DNA of 64,000 bases from the NCBI GenBank assembly GCA_900314725.1, contig OMWJ01000002.1:124001-188000 (forward strand), written 5' to 3'. Made by a program: the position numbers and the translations under genes. Shown here in pieces: positions 27,649 to 38,200 of this stretch (the stretch's first letter is position 1; every line of letters starts with the position of its first letter). The notes beneath the pieces were generated by a model that was not told the DNA's origin, made no database searches, and saw nothing but the letters and a program-made list of their open reading frames with translations. Source of the DNA: an uncultured Bacteroidales bacterium (GTDB lineage Bacteria; Bacteroidota; Bacteroidia; Bacteroidales; P3).

Positions 27649-28245
27649 ATGTTAAAACAGTATTACAAGAGTATTGACACCATTGAATGCGGTTGCGATG
27701 AAGCCGGAAGAGGTTGCTTAGCTGGGAGCGTCTTTGCTGCTGCTGTAATCTTACCTAATGATTTTAAGAACGATATACTAAACGATTCCAAACAACTCAC
27801 TGACAAAAAACGAAGGGAACTAAGAGATGTTATTGAAAAAAGTGCGATTGCTTTTGCTGTTTGTGAGGTTAGCAACACCGAGATAGACGAAACCAACATC
27901 CTTGCAGCAAGCATAGAGGCAATGAACAGAGCAGTAAAAAGTTTGAAGACAAAACCTGAATTTTTGCTCATTGATGGCAACAGATTCCGTACTGACTTGG
28001 ATATTCCCTATAAAACAATAGTAAAAGGGGATGCAACTTATATGTCCATTGCTGCTGCATCTATTCTTGCTAAGACGTATAGAGATGACGCCATGATTGC
28101 TTTGCACAAGATTTATCCTCAATATAATTGGAAACAAAACAAAGGCTACCCAACAAAAGCACATCGTCAAGCGATAAAAGACTATGGGATAAGTCCTTAT
28201 CATCGTAAAACATTTAACCTACTTGAAGAGCCTACACTGTTTTAA
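27649..28245 (+). CDS. rnhB: Ribonuclease HII
   Basis: 198 residues. It cuts the RNA strand of RNA-DNA hybrids, including single misincorporated ribonucleotides. Motifs are [11 protein letters not shown] near 14 (catalytic Asp-Glu), LLIDGNRF near 105 (second Asp), [14 protein letters not shown] near 124 and a [10 protein letters not shown] end near 165. Full length. Followed by repeat array 4, which forms its terminator. Confidence 0.97.
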   Translation: MLKQYYKSIDTIECGCDEAGRGCLAGSVFAAAVILPNDFKNDILNDSKQLTDKKRRELRDVIEKSAIAFAVCEVSNTEIDETNILAASIEAMNRAVKSLKTKPEFLLIDGNRFRTDLDIPYKTIVKGDATYMSIAAASILAKTYRDDAMIALHKIYPQYNWKQNKGYPTKAHRQAIKDYGISPYHRKTFNLLEEPTLF

Positions 28246-28251
28246 AGACTT

Positions 28252-28341
28252 CGTAAAAAAAGAGTTGGATTTAAGAAAAAAAGACTTGATGTTTAGAGTA
28301 AAAAGACTTGGTTTTAAAAAATTAAAACCAAGTCTTTTTTT
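28252..28341. repeat. GASTTRRT word array 4 with bidirectional terminator
   Basis: Four words between convergent genes. The last two form a perfect 17-bp hairpin, 28301-28317 with 28322-28338, loop AAAA, made from GACTTGGT and ACCAAGTC and ending in a T run. It can end both rnhB and the minus-strand TPP-enzyme gene. Confidence 0.85.
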
Positions 28342-28343
28342 AC

Positions 28344-30137
28344 TTAGAGTTTCTTTATTTTATTTATCAGTTTATCTCCTACTGTATTTTTCAAGGTCTG
28401 CTTTATTGTATTGGTTATCTTTTCTTTATCCGTAGGCTGCTCTATATGTTTTATCAGATACAGAGCTTCATTCTCTTCTTCTGAATTGGTAAAGACTTCA
28501 AAAAATAATGGCTTATCCCCTATTCTGTTATTCAAGAACTTAGGATATGCTATGGAAAACTCTTCCTTATTGCTTGCAGACAAATATTCAAAGCCCAAAT
28601 CCTCCGTAAAATGTTTCATCAACAAAGGAGACTGCTTACCATTATGACCTTTTGCAGCAATAAAATCATCAGTCTTTTCTCCAAATCTCGCTCCCGGGTG
28701 ATTATAGTTTTTAAACTCTTGTCCTAATCCATTATTGATAAGCATTATCCTAAGATTACTTCCCAAATGCCTATTAGCCAAGACATTCAAATCATAAAAT
28801 GTAGCCAAATCACCAAATACTCCAAAATATAATCTGTCTTTATTTACCAAAGATGTACCTATCATGGAAGACAGACAACCATCTATTCCAAAACCTCCAA
28901 CATTGGAAAAAACATTTACTGATTTTGGCAAATCAAACAGATTCCAAGCACGCAGGGAATTAAGTATTCCCAAATGCAAGACAGAATTTTGCGGTATTTT
29001 GTCTGCTAAAACTTGTGCTATATAAATATTAGAAAAAGGCAAGTCAGGTATAAGAGAAAGCAGTCTGTTTTTTTCAGCCATACATTCCTCATAGAAACTG
29101 TTTGCTGGGAGGTTTTGTGAAGATAAATCAGTATTTGAACTGTATCTCTCAAAGAATTCTTGTTCAGTCATTTCAAAAACAAAAGAAAGTTTTTTGAAAG
29201 TATCTCTCATCTCTCCATCTGGATTAACTCGCCACACCTGTTTTGTATTTTTCATCAAACGCATGGTGTAATAATCTCCGCTAACCTCCCCTATGTGTAT
29301 GATTACATCAAAGCTTGGTTCGTTATGATGAACCTCTTGCGAACCTTTAATAGAGTAATTTAAAGCATTCTTTCCGTGATAATTACTTGTATGATCAACA
29401 AAGACTATAGCATTATTGGATATAGCAAAATTCTCTAATGCAAAACTCTCTTCGCTTGTCCATTTTTTATGAGAACCCACAAAGACTCCTATCTTTCCCT
29501 GCGGAAGTTGTGGTAAATCTTTAGTTAAATTTGTTATCCTACTTATTTTTCTTACTTTAGGAAGTTCTTTAACAGAATAATCCAAAGAGTATTTTGTTTC
29601 TAAATTAATATGTATAGGTCCTCCTCCTCTACGGAAAAGTTCTTCAAGAACATCATTTAGTTTTATTTCTACAAACCATCTGTCTGATTCATTATTTATA
29701 GAAGAGATATTCACTGACTTAAGGACTACATCACTTGGAGGATTGTTTCTGTTGATAACCTGTGCGATAAGATGTCCTATATTATGAAAATCTTGTGCAG
29801 AAGTGCAAGCAATAAGAGGTAGTTTTCTGTAATAGGCTTCTGTCAATGCAGGCAAATAATTACGAGAAGCAGTAGCTCCGGTGCAGGAAAGAAGAACGGG
29901 TTCTGAACTTTCTTCACATAATCCCACAGCCATATATCCTGCACTGCGTTCATCAACACATGAGTACATTTCAAAAAAACTATCCTGCTGAATACTGCTT
30001 ACAAAGGTTACATTTGTTGCACCTGGAGAAGCAACAACCTTTCTTATATTGTATTTTTTCAACAAAGCAATCAGCAAAAGTATATTCTGTTCTGAAGTAT
30101 AATAAAGTCGGGAGCCGACCTCAGTTAAATGTTCCAT
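28344..30137 (-). CDS. MenD-like thiamine-diphosphate-dependent enzyme
   Basis: 597 residues with the three-domain TPP enzyme fold. The N-terminal domain shows SPGATNVTF (about 37-45), where MenD has SPGSRN, and the catalytic glutamate in CVDERSAGYMAVG (about 61-73). The C-terminal cofactor site shows a FGDLATFYDLN stretch (about 453-463) and an INNG (about 479-482), the GD...N motif. It resembles MenD, but the substrate motif differs, and no other menaquinone gene is near, so another 2-oxoacid decarboxylase or carboligase is possible. Promoter box TATATTTG at 30167-30160. It ends beside repeat array 4. Confidence 0.7.
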   Translation of the reverse strand: MEHLTEVGSRLYYTSEQNILLLIALLKKYNIRKVVASPGATNVTFVSSIQQDSFFEMYSCVDERSAGYMAVGLCEESSEPVLLSCTGATASRNYLPALTEAYYRKLPLIACTSAQDFHNIGHLIAQVINRNNPPSDVVLKSVNISSINNESDRWFVEIKLNDVLEELFRRGGGPIHINLETKYSLDYSVKELPKVRKISRITNLTKDLPQLPQGKIGVFVGSHKKWTSEESFALENFAISNNAIVFVDHTSNYHGKNALNYSIKGSQEVHHNEPSFDVIIHIGEVSGDYYTMRLMKNTKQVWRVNPDGEMRDTFKKLSFVFEMTEQEFFERYSSNTDLSSQNLPANSFYEECMAEKNRLLSLIPDLPFSNIYIAQVLADKIPQNSVLHLGILNSLRAWNLFDLPKSVNVFSNVGGFGIDGCLSSMIGTSLVNKDRLYFGVFGDLATFYDLNVLANRHLGSNLRIMLINNGLGQEFKNYNHPGARFGEKTDDFIAAKGHNGKQSPLLMKHFTEDLGFEYLSASNKEEFSIAYPKFLNNRIGDKPLFFEVFTNSEEENEALYLIKHIEQPTDKEKITNTIKQTLKNTVGDKLINKIKKL

Positions 30138-30270
30138 AATATCTTGAATTAAAACTTTGCAAATATATAAAAGAATTCTGAATTAAAAGAAAAGTAAATT
30201 AAGAAAAATAGGACAAACTACCCTCTAATGAGTATTTTTGGAGAAAAGATTATATTTCACTGCTTTTATA

Positions 30271-30300
30271 TTTGTATGTATAAAAAAAGTAATAATTTTG
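30271..30300 (+). promoter_or_regulatory. Promoter of the cobalamin-riboswitch transcript
   Basis: TTTG (30271-30274), an 18-base spacer, TAATTTTG (30293-30300). The riboswitch begins about 7 bases later. Confidence 0.75.
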
Positions 30301-30306
30301 CAGCAT

Positions 30307-30489
30307 CAAATTTTTGGTTCTTTATTAGTGAGATTAATAGGGAATTGGGTGAAAAGCCCAAACTATACCCGTAGCTGTAAGTTTCTATAACAAAAGACGT
30401 TGTTGATACTCTTATAGTCATTGTTCTTAAATAAGAATGAGAAGACTTTCAACAGCAGAAACAAGTCAGAAGACCTGCCAAACAATTTG
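30307..30489 (+). ncRNA. Cobalamin (AdoCbl-type) riboswitch
   Basis: The outer stem P1 pairs CAAATTTTTGG (30307-30317) with CCAAACAATTTG (30478-30489). The core has a GGGAATTGGGTGAAAAGCCC-like segment near 30340-30359 and an ACCCGTAGCTGTAAG-like segment near 30367. The B12 box AAGTCAGAAGACCTGCC (30463-30479) is canonical. A downstream dyad, AACTTTC (about 30500) with GAAAGTT (about 30527), is a candidate expression platform. It should turn the 1498-residue secreted protein gene down when B12 is plentiful. Confidence 0.93.
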
Positions 30490-30649
30490 ACAAAATCGTA
30501 ACTTTCGGGTACTAAAGGAACGATAAGAAAGTTGAATTAAAAAAGTATTATGGCTGATACCTCTTAGTTCATCTTCTTTATTCTTTTACAAAGAAATTTT
30601 ACGATATGTTTTATTATTAATTAACAAAATTAAAAAAACGTTAAAAGAA

Positions 30650-33600
30650 ATGAAAAAACGTATTGTGAATTTGATAGTATTACTACTATCATTCGTGAGT
30701 ATAAACCTTTATGCTCAAACGCTGAGTTCCACAGCTCCAAATGGAACATTTACATCTGAAGATATAGACTATTGGATAGGCGAAGGAGAAAACGAAATCG
30801 GAATTATTTTCGTCTATAACAATGAAAGCCTTTCTCCAGATTATTTTGTTCTTGGCTATCGTTGGAATGGTAACAACATTACCTTAGAAGATGCCTTGAC
30901 TGAGATAGCCTTTACTGACTCTCGTTTTGATATGGATGCAACTCTTGGTTGGTTAAGCGACTTCGCTTTTGACTATGATGAAGATGGTGCTTATGAATAT
31001 TCTGCATACACCAACGATTCATACGGATATTTCAACTTAAGAGATAACTGCACAAGCACTCCTACTGGAATGGGCAGTTATTATCTTACAGGAAATAGTT
31101 GGATAAGCATAGAATACAAAACTAATGAAGACAGTTGGGAAGATTGCTTTGCTCAAACAGGAACATATACTGCTATTCCTGCTCCTAATGATGAACCATT
31201 ACCTTGTTTGCTTCCAAGTAACCTTCATGTAGATTTCGTTACAGAAAACTCTGCCATAATATATCTTGGCACTCTACCTGCAAACTACACTCTTTATCTT
31301 AAAGCACAAGGAGAAACTTCTTTCACTTCTTATAGTATCACAAATGAAGTAACCTACACTATGGAAAATCTTCTATCTGGAACAGATTATGAATGCTATA
31401 TTATAAAGGATTGTGGAGAAGGAAGCCTTTCAGAAGAAAGCGAACATCTTACTTTTACAACTCTGACAAGTCAAGCAAATGATTGTGATATAGTTTCTCT
31501 ACCATATACAGAAGATTTTGATTCATACGGAACAACAGGTGGAGGTGTTTATCCTTATCCTTCATGCTGGACAAAGATAACAACAGGAAATATCCCTAAT
31601 ATAAATACTACAAAACATTCTGGTGTTGGTGGTTTATATTTACAAGCAGCACCAAACACACAAGTTGTAGCCGTTATGCCAAAGATTGCAGATAATATTA
31701 ATTTAAATACTCTTTCTTTAACTTTCTGGGGAAAAAGAGGCTCTGCAGGAAATAGAATAACAGTAGGAGTAATGACTGACAAAGACGATGCAACAACCTT
31801 TGACACATTATTTGCTGTTAGTCCTTCTTCTAATGCTTGGGCTGAATACACATTAGATTTCTCTCAATACACAGGCACTGCTAAATATATTGCTTTTATA
31901 TGTAATGGCAGCAGATACTATATTGATGATGTGGTATTAGACGGCAATTCTTCCACTGTTGAACCTACAAATCCTTCAATGACAGATGAGAACATTGTTG
32001 CTTGGGCTAAGGGTGTAGAAGTTGTCAGAGCTAATACGGTAACAACAGGCAATTATTACGATGCTATTGGTCAGGCAAACACTACAAATTATGTTTCTAT
32101 TCAAGGAGGTTTGGCAGTTGCAACATTTGACAGACCTATTAATAATGCTGAAGGTGATGACTTTGTTGTTTTTGGTAATAACACAAGCAATGGACAAGCA
32201 TACGTTGAAGTTTCTTCAAATGGAACAGACTTCTTTAGATTTGACAGCAAAACATCTATTCTTGCTACAGGATTAGGCACTGCATACGATCTTGACAACT
32301 TATCTGACAACGCCAACTTAGACAAGAACAACATTCGTTTAGTTCGCCTTGTTGATGATTCTACTGCTGGATTCCTTCTTGCAGGTATAGGCGTCTATAA
32401 TGGAGGAGAACAATATCAAATTGCAGATTTTGAAAATATGCTTTCCACCCCTAATACTTATGAAATAGTAACAAGTTCAACACCTGGTGCTACCCTTATA
32501 GGAACAGATGATTATGGTATGAATATGTATTCTAAGGATTATGCTAATGGAGGTCTTGTATTTAATGGTTTAGGATTGTACGGAGGTTCATTCTCTATTG
32601 GTTGGGGACCTTCTAACCTTACTACAAATTCTGGTTATTATGCTTCTTCTGCTTCAGCTGCTTTGGAAGGAGCAGGCAATGGCTATCTACAAGGATATTT
32701 TTCTGATTTTGCCGGAACAACAGAACATTTAACTGTTGTAAGAGATAATAACACAACATTCTCTCCTAAAGGAACATATGTTTGTCAAAGTGCTGCTTCT
32801 TTTTCTGATGCACAGACTTTAACAACAAATGATAATAATCCAGGTTGGATGAAAATAGTAGCAACAGGTTACAATGCTGACGGAAGCATAGTTGGTAGTT
32901 CTTTTGTTTATTTGGTAGATAATGCTGCAAATGGTGTTGGAAACGTAAAAGAATGGCGTTGGTTAGATATGTCTTCTTTTGGAGAAGTTGCAAAAGTAAA
33001 ATTCACAATGGAATCTAATTATGCTAACAATTATGGTCTGTTGATTTCTTCTTATTTCTGTATAGATAACTTTGTTTATATGGAAGGAAGTACAATAGAA
33101 GAGCCAGAACCAGAATGTCCTGTTGTAACAAATCTTCAAGTTATGGAATCATGGACTGAAGAAAATCAAGCAAGTATAATGTGGAATAGCGACAATACGG
33201 AATTCTATATTTATTATAAAGAACAAAGTGCAACAGATTTTGATTCAGTCTTGGTAAGTGGAAATCTTTTCTACACAATAGAAGGTCTTACTGCTAACAC
33301 AACATACGAATGCTACGTAAGAACAAAATGCTCTGAAACAAATCTTTCTAATGCTTCTGAAGTAATTACCTTTACAACTCTTGCTTCTTCTTTACCAGAC
33401 GCTCCATCAATGACTGATGAAAACATTGTTGCTTGGGCTAAAGGTGTAGAAATAAAAAGAGCATTCAATGCAACAGCAGGAAACTATTACGATGCTATTG
33501 GTCAAGCAAATACTACTGATTATGTTGCAATACTTAATGGTTATGCAAAGGCAAGTTTTGACCGTCCTATAACAAACCAAGAAGGAGCAGACTTTGTTGT

Positions 33601-35146
33601 ATTTGCTCATAACGACAATGAAAACGGAAGAGCCTTTGTTGAAGTTTCTTCTAATGGTAGCGACTTCTTCAGATTTGCAGAAAAAACATCTGTTCAAACT
33701 CTTGGCTACGGCACTGCATACGATTTAGATGATTTGGACGATAACGCAAACTTAGACAAGAACAACATTCGTTTAGTTCGTCTTGTTGATGATAATATCG
33801 GTGTATTCAATCTTGCTGGTATAGGTATCTACCATGGTGGAGAACAATATCTAATTGCAGACTTTGAAGAAGGAACATTCCTTACTGCTGCTAACACTTA
33901 CGAAATAGTAGCTTTAAACAACTACACTCGCACAGAAGAAGATGAAGACACAGAAATGACTTATTATTACAAAGATCACGTTTCTGCTGGACTTAACTTC
34001 CCTGGCATTGGATATGATTTAAGCGGTTGGTTTATGACTGCTGGTTTTGGTGCAAGCAATGGTACAAGTTCTGCTATAAGTGGTAATGGCGGAGAATATG
34101 TGGATGCTAACTATTATGTATCTTCTGCCATGGCAGGTGTTGAAGGTGCTGGATATACTTATATGCAATCATACGATGCAGGAGTTTTTGGACCTCAACA
34201 ACAAAATGAAATAAAAACAACTGACAATACTACTTTCTTCCCTCAAGGAGTTTATGTTTCTCACTCTAATGCATCTTATACTTATACAGGTCAAACAAAT
34301 GACTACGAACCAGGCTATCACAAAGTAATAGCAACAGGATACGATGCTCAAGGAACAGTTCTTGGTTCTGTTTATGTTTATCTTACAGAAAACGGAAACG
34401 CTTACAAAGACTGGAAATGGTTAGATCTTTCTTCTTTAGGTGAGGTTGCAAAAGTAAAATTTGCTCTTGAATCAAACTATGCAAATAGTTATGGTTTGCT
34501 TATTCCTTCTTATTTCTGCGTAGATAACTTTGTTTATCGTGCTGGAAATGAAATAGAAGAACCTTGCACTCCTACTGCTTCAACTATTGATGTATCATTA
34601 TGCGAAGGAGATTCTTACAACTTTGATTCTGAACACTCATACTCAGAAGAAGGAACATATGAAATAACTCTTACAAATGCAGCTGGTTGTGATAGCACTA
34701 TTACATTAAACATCGCTATTATGCCAACATATAATGAGGAAATCACTCTTGAAATCTCAAGCAGCGATCTTCCTTATCAATTTGGTGAGCAAGTATTGAC
34801 AGAATTAGGAACATACACAGAAACCTTTACTTCAATAAACGGTTGTGATAGTGTTGTAACCTTGACTTTAGTAATTCCTAACGGAATAAACGAAGTTGAA
34901 AACAATTATTCTGTTTCTCTTTATCCTAACCCAACTTCAGAAAATGTAACATTAAGTGTCAAAGGCTTGAATAAAGAGGCAACAATCATTGTTACTGACC
35001 AACAAGGCAGAGTAATCTCTACTTCAATCCTTACATCAGGACAAGAGAACTCAGTAATCAACACCGACAATCTTGCGTCTGGAGTATATTACGTAAGAAT
35101 ACAGACTGCTAACTCTGTAAGAACAGAAAAACTAATCAAGAAATAA
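30650..35146 (+). CDS. Giant T9SS-secreted protein with tandem DUF4465-type modules, B12-regulated
   Basis: 1498 residues with a signal peptide ending LYAQ (about residue 23). In order: a beta domain (25-175), an FN3-like domain (178-270), a jelly-roll domain (about 275-430), module A (440-585) plus a DUF4465-like domain (590-805), another FN3 (815-910), a second copy of module A (918-1065) plus DUF4465 (1070-1300), two short SxxxCEGDSY-type repeats, and a T9SS type A sorting domain (YPNPTSENV to the final LIKK, about 1425-1498). The C-terminal domain sends it through the type IX system to the cell surface. DUF4465 proteins occur in Bacteroidetes corrinoid-uptake loci (from memory the BtuH family binds B12). 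With the B12 riboswitch, surface B12 capture is the likely role. Confidence 0.85.
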   Translation: MKKRIVNLIVLLLSFVSINLYAQTLSSTAPNGTFTSEDIDYWIGEGENEIGIIFVYNNESLSPDYFVLGYRWNGNNITLEDALTEIAFTDSRFDMDATLGWLSDFAFDYDEDGAYEYSAYTNDSYGYFNLRDNCTSTPTGMGSYYLTGNSWISIEYKTNEDSWEDCFAQTGTYTAIPAPNDEPLPCLLPSNLHVDFVTENSAIIYLGTLPANYTLYLKAQGETSFTSYSITNEVTYTMENLLSGTDYECYIIKDCGEGSLSEESEHLTFTTLTSQANDCDIVSLPYTEDFDSYGTTGGGVYPYPSCWTKITTGNIPNINTTKHSGVGGLYLQAAPNTQVVAVMPKIADNINLNTLSLTFWGKRGSAGNRITVGVMTDKDDATTFDTLFAVSPSSNAWAEYTLDFSQYTGTAKYIAFICNGSRYYIDDVVLDGNSSTVEPTNPSMTDENIVAWAKGVEVVRANTVTTGNYYDAIGQANTTNYVSIQGGLAVATFDRPINNAEGDDFVVFGNNTSNGQAYVEVSSNGTDFFRFDSKTSILATGLGTAYDLDNLSDNANLDKNNIRLVRLVDDSTAGFLLAGIGVYNGGEQYQIADFENMLSTPNTYEIVTSSTPGATLIGTDDYGMNMYSKDYANGGLVFNGLGLYGGSFSIGWGPSNLTTNSGYYASSASAALEGAGNGYLQGYFSDFAGTTEHLTVVRDNNTTFSPKGTYVCQSAASFSDAQTLTTNDNNPGWMKIVATGYNADGSIVGSSFVYLVDNAANGVGNVKEWRWLDMSSFGEVAKVKFTMESNYANNYGLLISSYFCIDNFVYMEGSTIEEPEPECPVVTNLQVMESWTEENQASIMWNSDNTEFYIYYKEQSATDFDSVLVSGNLFYTIEGLTANTTYECYVRTKCSETNLSNASEVITFTTLASSLPDAPSMTDENIVAWAKGVEIKRAFNATAGNYYDAIGQANTTDYVAILNGYAKASFDRPITNQEGADFVVFAHNDNENGRAFVEVSSNGSDFFRFAEKTSVQTLGYGTAYDLDDLDDNANLDKNNIRLVRLVDDNIGVFNLAGIGIYHGGEQYLIADFEEGTFLTAANTYEIVALNNYTRTEEDEDTEMTYYYKDHVSAGLNFPGIGYDLSGWFMTAGFGASNGTSSAISGNGGEYVDANYYVSSAMAGVEGAGYTYMQSYDAGVFGPQQQNEIKTTDNTTFFPQGVYVSHSNASYTYTGQTNDYEPGYHKVIATGYDAQGTVLGSVYVYLTENGNAYKDWKWLDLSSLGEVAKVKFALESNYANSYGLLIPSYFCVDNFVYRAGNEIEEPCTPTASTIDVSLCEGDSYNFDSEHSYSEEGTYEITLTNAAGCDSTITLNIAIMPTYNEEITLEISSSDLPYQFGEQVLTELGTYTETFTSINGCDSVVTLTLVIPNGINEVENNYSVSLYPNPTSENVTLSVKGLNKEATIIVTDQQGRVISTSILTSGQENSVINTDNLASGVYYVRIQTANSVRTEKLIKK

Positions 35147-35166
35147 TCTTATTTTAATAAACTACT

Positions 35167-35201
35167 AAGAGACATACCTCTTCAGGTATGTCTCTTTTTT
35201 T
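35167..35201 (+). terminator. Terminator of the B12-regulated gene
   Basis: A perfect 13-bp stem, AAGAGACATACCT (35167-35179) with AGGTATGTCTCTT (35184-35196), loop CTTC, then a run of T. Located 20 bases after the stop. Confidence 0.92.
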
Positions 35202-35264
35202 CAATCATAAGGCATAGGACTTTGATACAAATGTATGAAAATCCTCCATTTTTATTTTTGATTT

Positions 35265-38200
35265 TTACATCAAATTACCGATGACATCTATCATCTCTTT
35301 GTATCCATTCACTTCATGGTAGCGAACTTTGCTCGTTGAAACGCTGTTGAAAAGTTTCTTGGCACAATCAATCTTTGCTCTTTCTATGTCCCTCAGTTGC
35401 ATAGAATCCATGCTTCCCTTGGTCTCTGCGATAAAGAATATGTGTTTCACGTCCATTTTGTCATTGAAAGCGATAGCCCAGTCTGGAGCATAGTTACCCA
35501 CAGGAGTCGGAATCTGGAACGTGCGAGGTAGTTTTGCATAGACACAAACCTCATTTGCAGCATCAAGGTCTTCTGCAAACTTTCGTTCTCCCTTGCTGTC
35601 AGTAAACACATAGTCCAGGATATGCTTTTTGGCAGGATAGGCTTTGTCAACGCTCTGACGGCTCTTTTCCTGCGTAAAAATATCCGTTTCGTAGGTCTGT
35701 TCCGTACGATTATAACAGATATGCTCCACTATCATCGTGGCTTTCTGCTCTTTGATGAGTTTTATCACGTTGCGGATAAACTCCTCTGGATTGTTCTTGA
35801 ACAGATATAGTTTTGCCGTAGAAATGCCTTCTAGGATACGAACCACCGTTCTTCTTGTAAGTGTTGCACCTTTGGCAATATCGCCAACGAGGTCATAGGG
35901 GACATCGCTTTTAGAAACCTCCCTCATGGTTTGTGTACTGGTGTGCTGGGCATCGGTAAAATCAGGGTCATCCGCTCCTTGTTCGCCTGTTGTTACCACA
36001 TACTTCAGTTCGGTAACACGCAGATTCTTGTTGATAGAAGCCACCGCTTTTTGTATCAACTCCTCACTACTATAGTGAACAGTATAGACGTATCTATGGT
36101 TGATTTCTTTCCACAGAGCCTTGAACTCTTTCTTCTCGGCATTGTCGTTCAGGTGGTCGTTCACCACTTCGGCCTTGTCGTTGGCATCTTCCACCATATC
36201 CACCAAGGCGGTGGGGTCGAAGATGCTTTGTATCAATTTGTGCACCTGCTCTTTTATGGGTTGGAGCTTCTTGCTCATCGGGGCAAGTGTGCCGTTCTCC
36301 AAGTCGGTATGGTATGCTTGTTGTATGTTACCTTTCTCGTCTATATAGTCGTTGTCGAACAGGTAACTAACGATACCGACTGCCTCCTGTTCCGAAATAG
36401 TGTGCAGTCCGCCCTCCACCTTGATGGTGATGTCTTTGAAGTATTCCACGGTGGCCTGTGTCGGACGCTCACGGAGGGTTTCCTTGGTTTCCTTTTGCAG
36501 AGCATCAACAAAGGAGCTGTAGTTCTCGTTGGCAATGACGGTCAGTTTGTTGGTGTCGTGGACGGCATCGCCCAGTCGCTCTTTGTCCATGCGGTTACCA
36601 TCTCTGTCTACACAGATACGCAATCCTCGTCCAACCTCCTGCCGTTTGGCAGTAGCACTGTTGGCGTGACGCAGGGTACATATCTGGAACACATTCGGAT
36701 TATCCCATCCCTCACGCAGAGCGGAGTGGGAGAAGATGAACCGTGTCGGTTCGTCAAAACTCAGCAGACGCTCCTTGTTTTTAAGAATCAAGTCGTAAGC
36801 CGTTATATCAGATGAGAAGTCTTCGCCACGTTTCACAGTGCTGTTGATAACACGACCATTCCTATCTATAGAGAAGTAGCCATTATGCACCTGTTCAACG
36901 TTGAATCTTTTCAGATACCGCTGATAGTCGTCCTCAAAGAGCAATATGTTCTCGTTCAGGTAGCGGTTGTACTCCTGCTCAAACATCGTCCAAAGCGGAC
37001 CTTTCACAACCTCTCCCTGTTCGTCGTAGCCCTTGTAGTTTGCCACCTCATCAATAAAGAACAACGAAAGCGTCTTGATGCCCTGCTGGAACAGCTGACG
37101 CTCTTTCTCAAAGTGGCTTTTTATCGTTTCACGTATCTGCACCTGCTGAATGGTCTTCTCCGACACATCACCCATCACCTCACCAGCCTTTATCTGTTTA
37201 CCGTTGCGGAAAAAGACCGTATTTGTTAGTGGGTTGATGTCGGTGATGACAAACTCCTTGTAGGCAGGCAGCCCAGAGGCATCTAAGAGCGAGTCGCCCT
37301 GCGAGAACTTCATGGTCTGGCGGCGAGCCTGACTGGCCCCTTGCACCTCAATCTCCAGTTTTACCTCTGGTGCCTTATTCTTCGAGAGCACAATGCTATC
37401 AAAATAGATATATGCCTGAGCACCCATCAGGTTCTGGAGTGTTATGCCCTTCACCTGAATTTTCTTCACCAGCCGCTGACAGTAGGCATCGTAGGCATCA
37501 AGTGCATAGATGCAGTTATGCGAGGTCTTGTGTGTGGCCGAATAGTTCAGTACGAACAGCGGTTTGAAGTTCTTCAAGGCTCGCTGGGTGGCTGCACCTT
37601 CCATTTTCTGTGGCTCGTCCATGATGATAATCGGGCGGTTAGCAGCTATCACATCTATAGGCCGACGGCTTTGAAAGTCGTCTCGCGTGGAGTACATGAT
37701 CAAGCTTACCTTGTTCTTCGCATCCTCCTTAAAGTCGCGTGCGAAAGCCTGCGTATTGATAATCATCACATTGATGCTGGCATCACTGCTAAAGGAGTCT
37801 ATCTGTGTCAAGTTGCTGCTGTTATAGATAAAGTAGCGGGCTTTCTTGCCATACTGCTCCATGAAGTGCTCTTCCAACATCGTGAAGCTTTTATACACGC
37901 CCTCACGAATGGCAATGCTGGGCACCACCACGATGAACTTAGACCAGCCGTAACGCTTATTCAACTCAAACATCGTCTTGATATAGACGTAGGTTTTACC
38001 CGTACCCGTCTCCATCTCAATGTCTAAGGAACAAGCCCCCAAGCCGTCTGGCAAACTGAGTTTCGTTGACTTCGGTATGTTGCCGATGGCTTGCTGCTGC
38101 TGAATATTGGCAAGCAATTGATGACCTTGCAACTCCACATCGTTGTTGCGCCATCCTACATATTCCTCTTCAAACGTAATCTGTCCCTTACGTTTACCCA

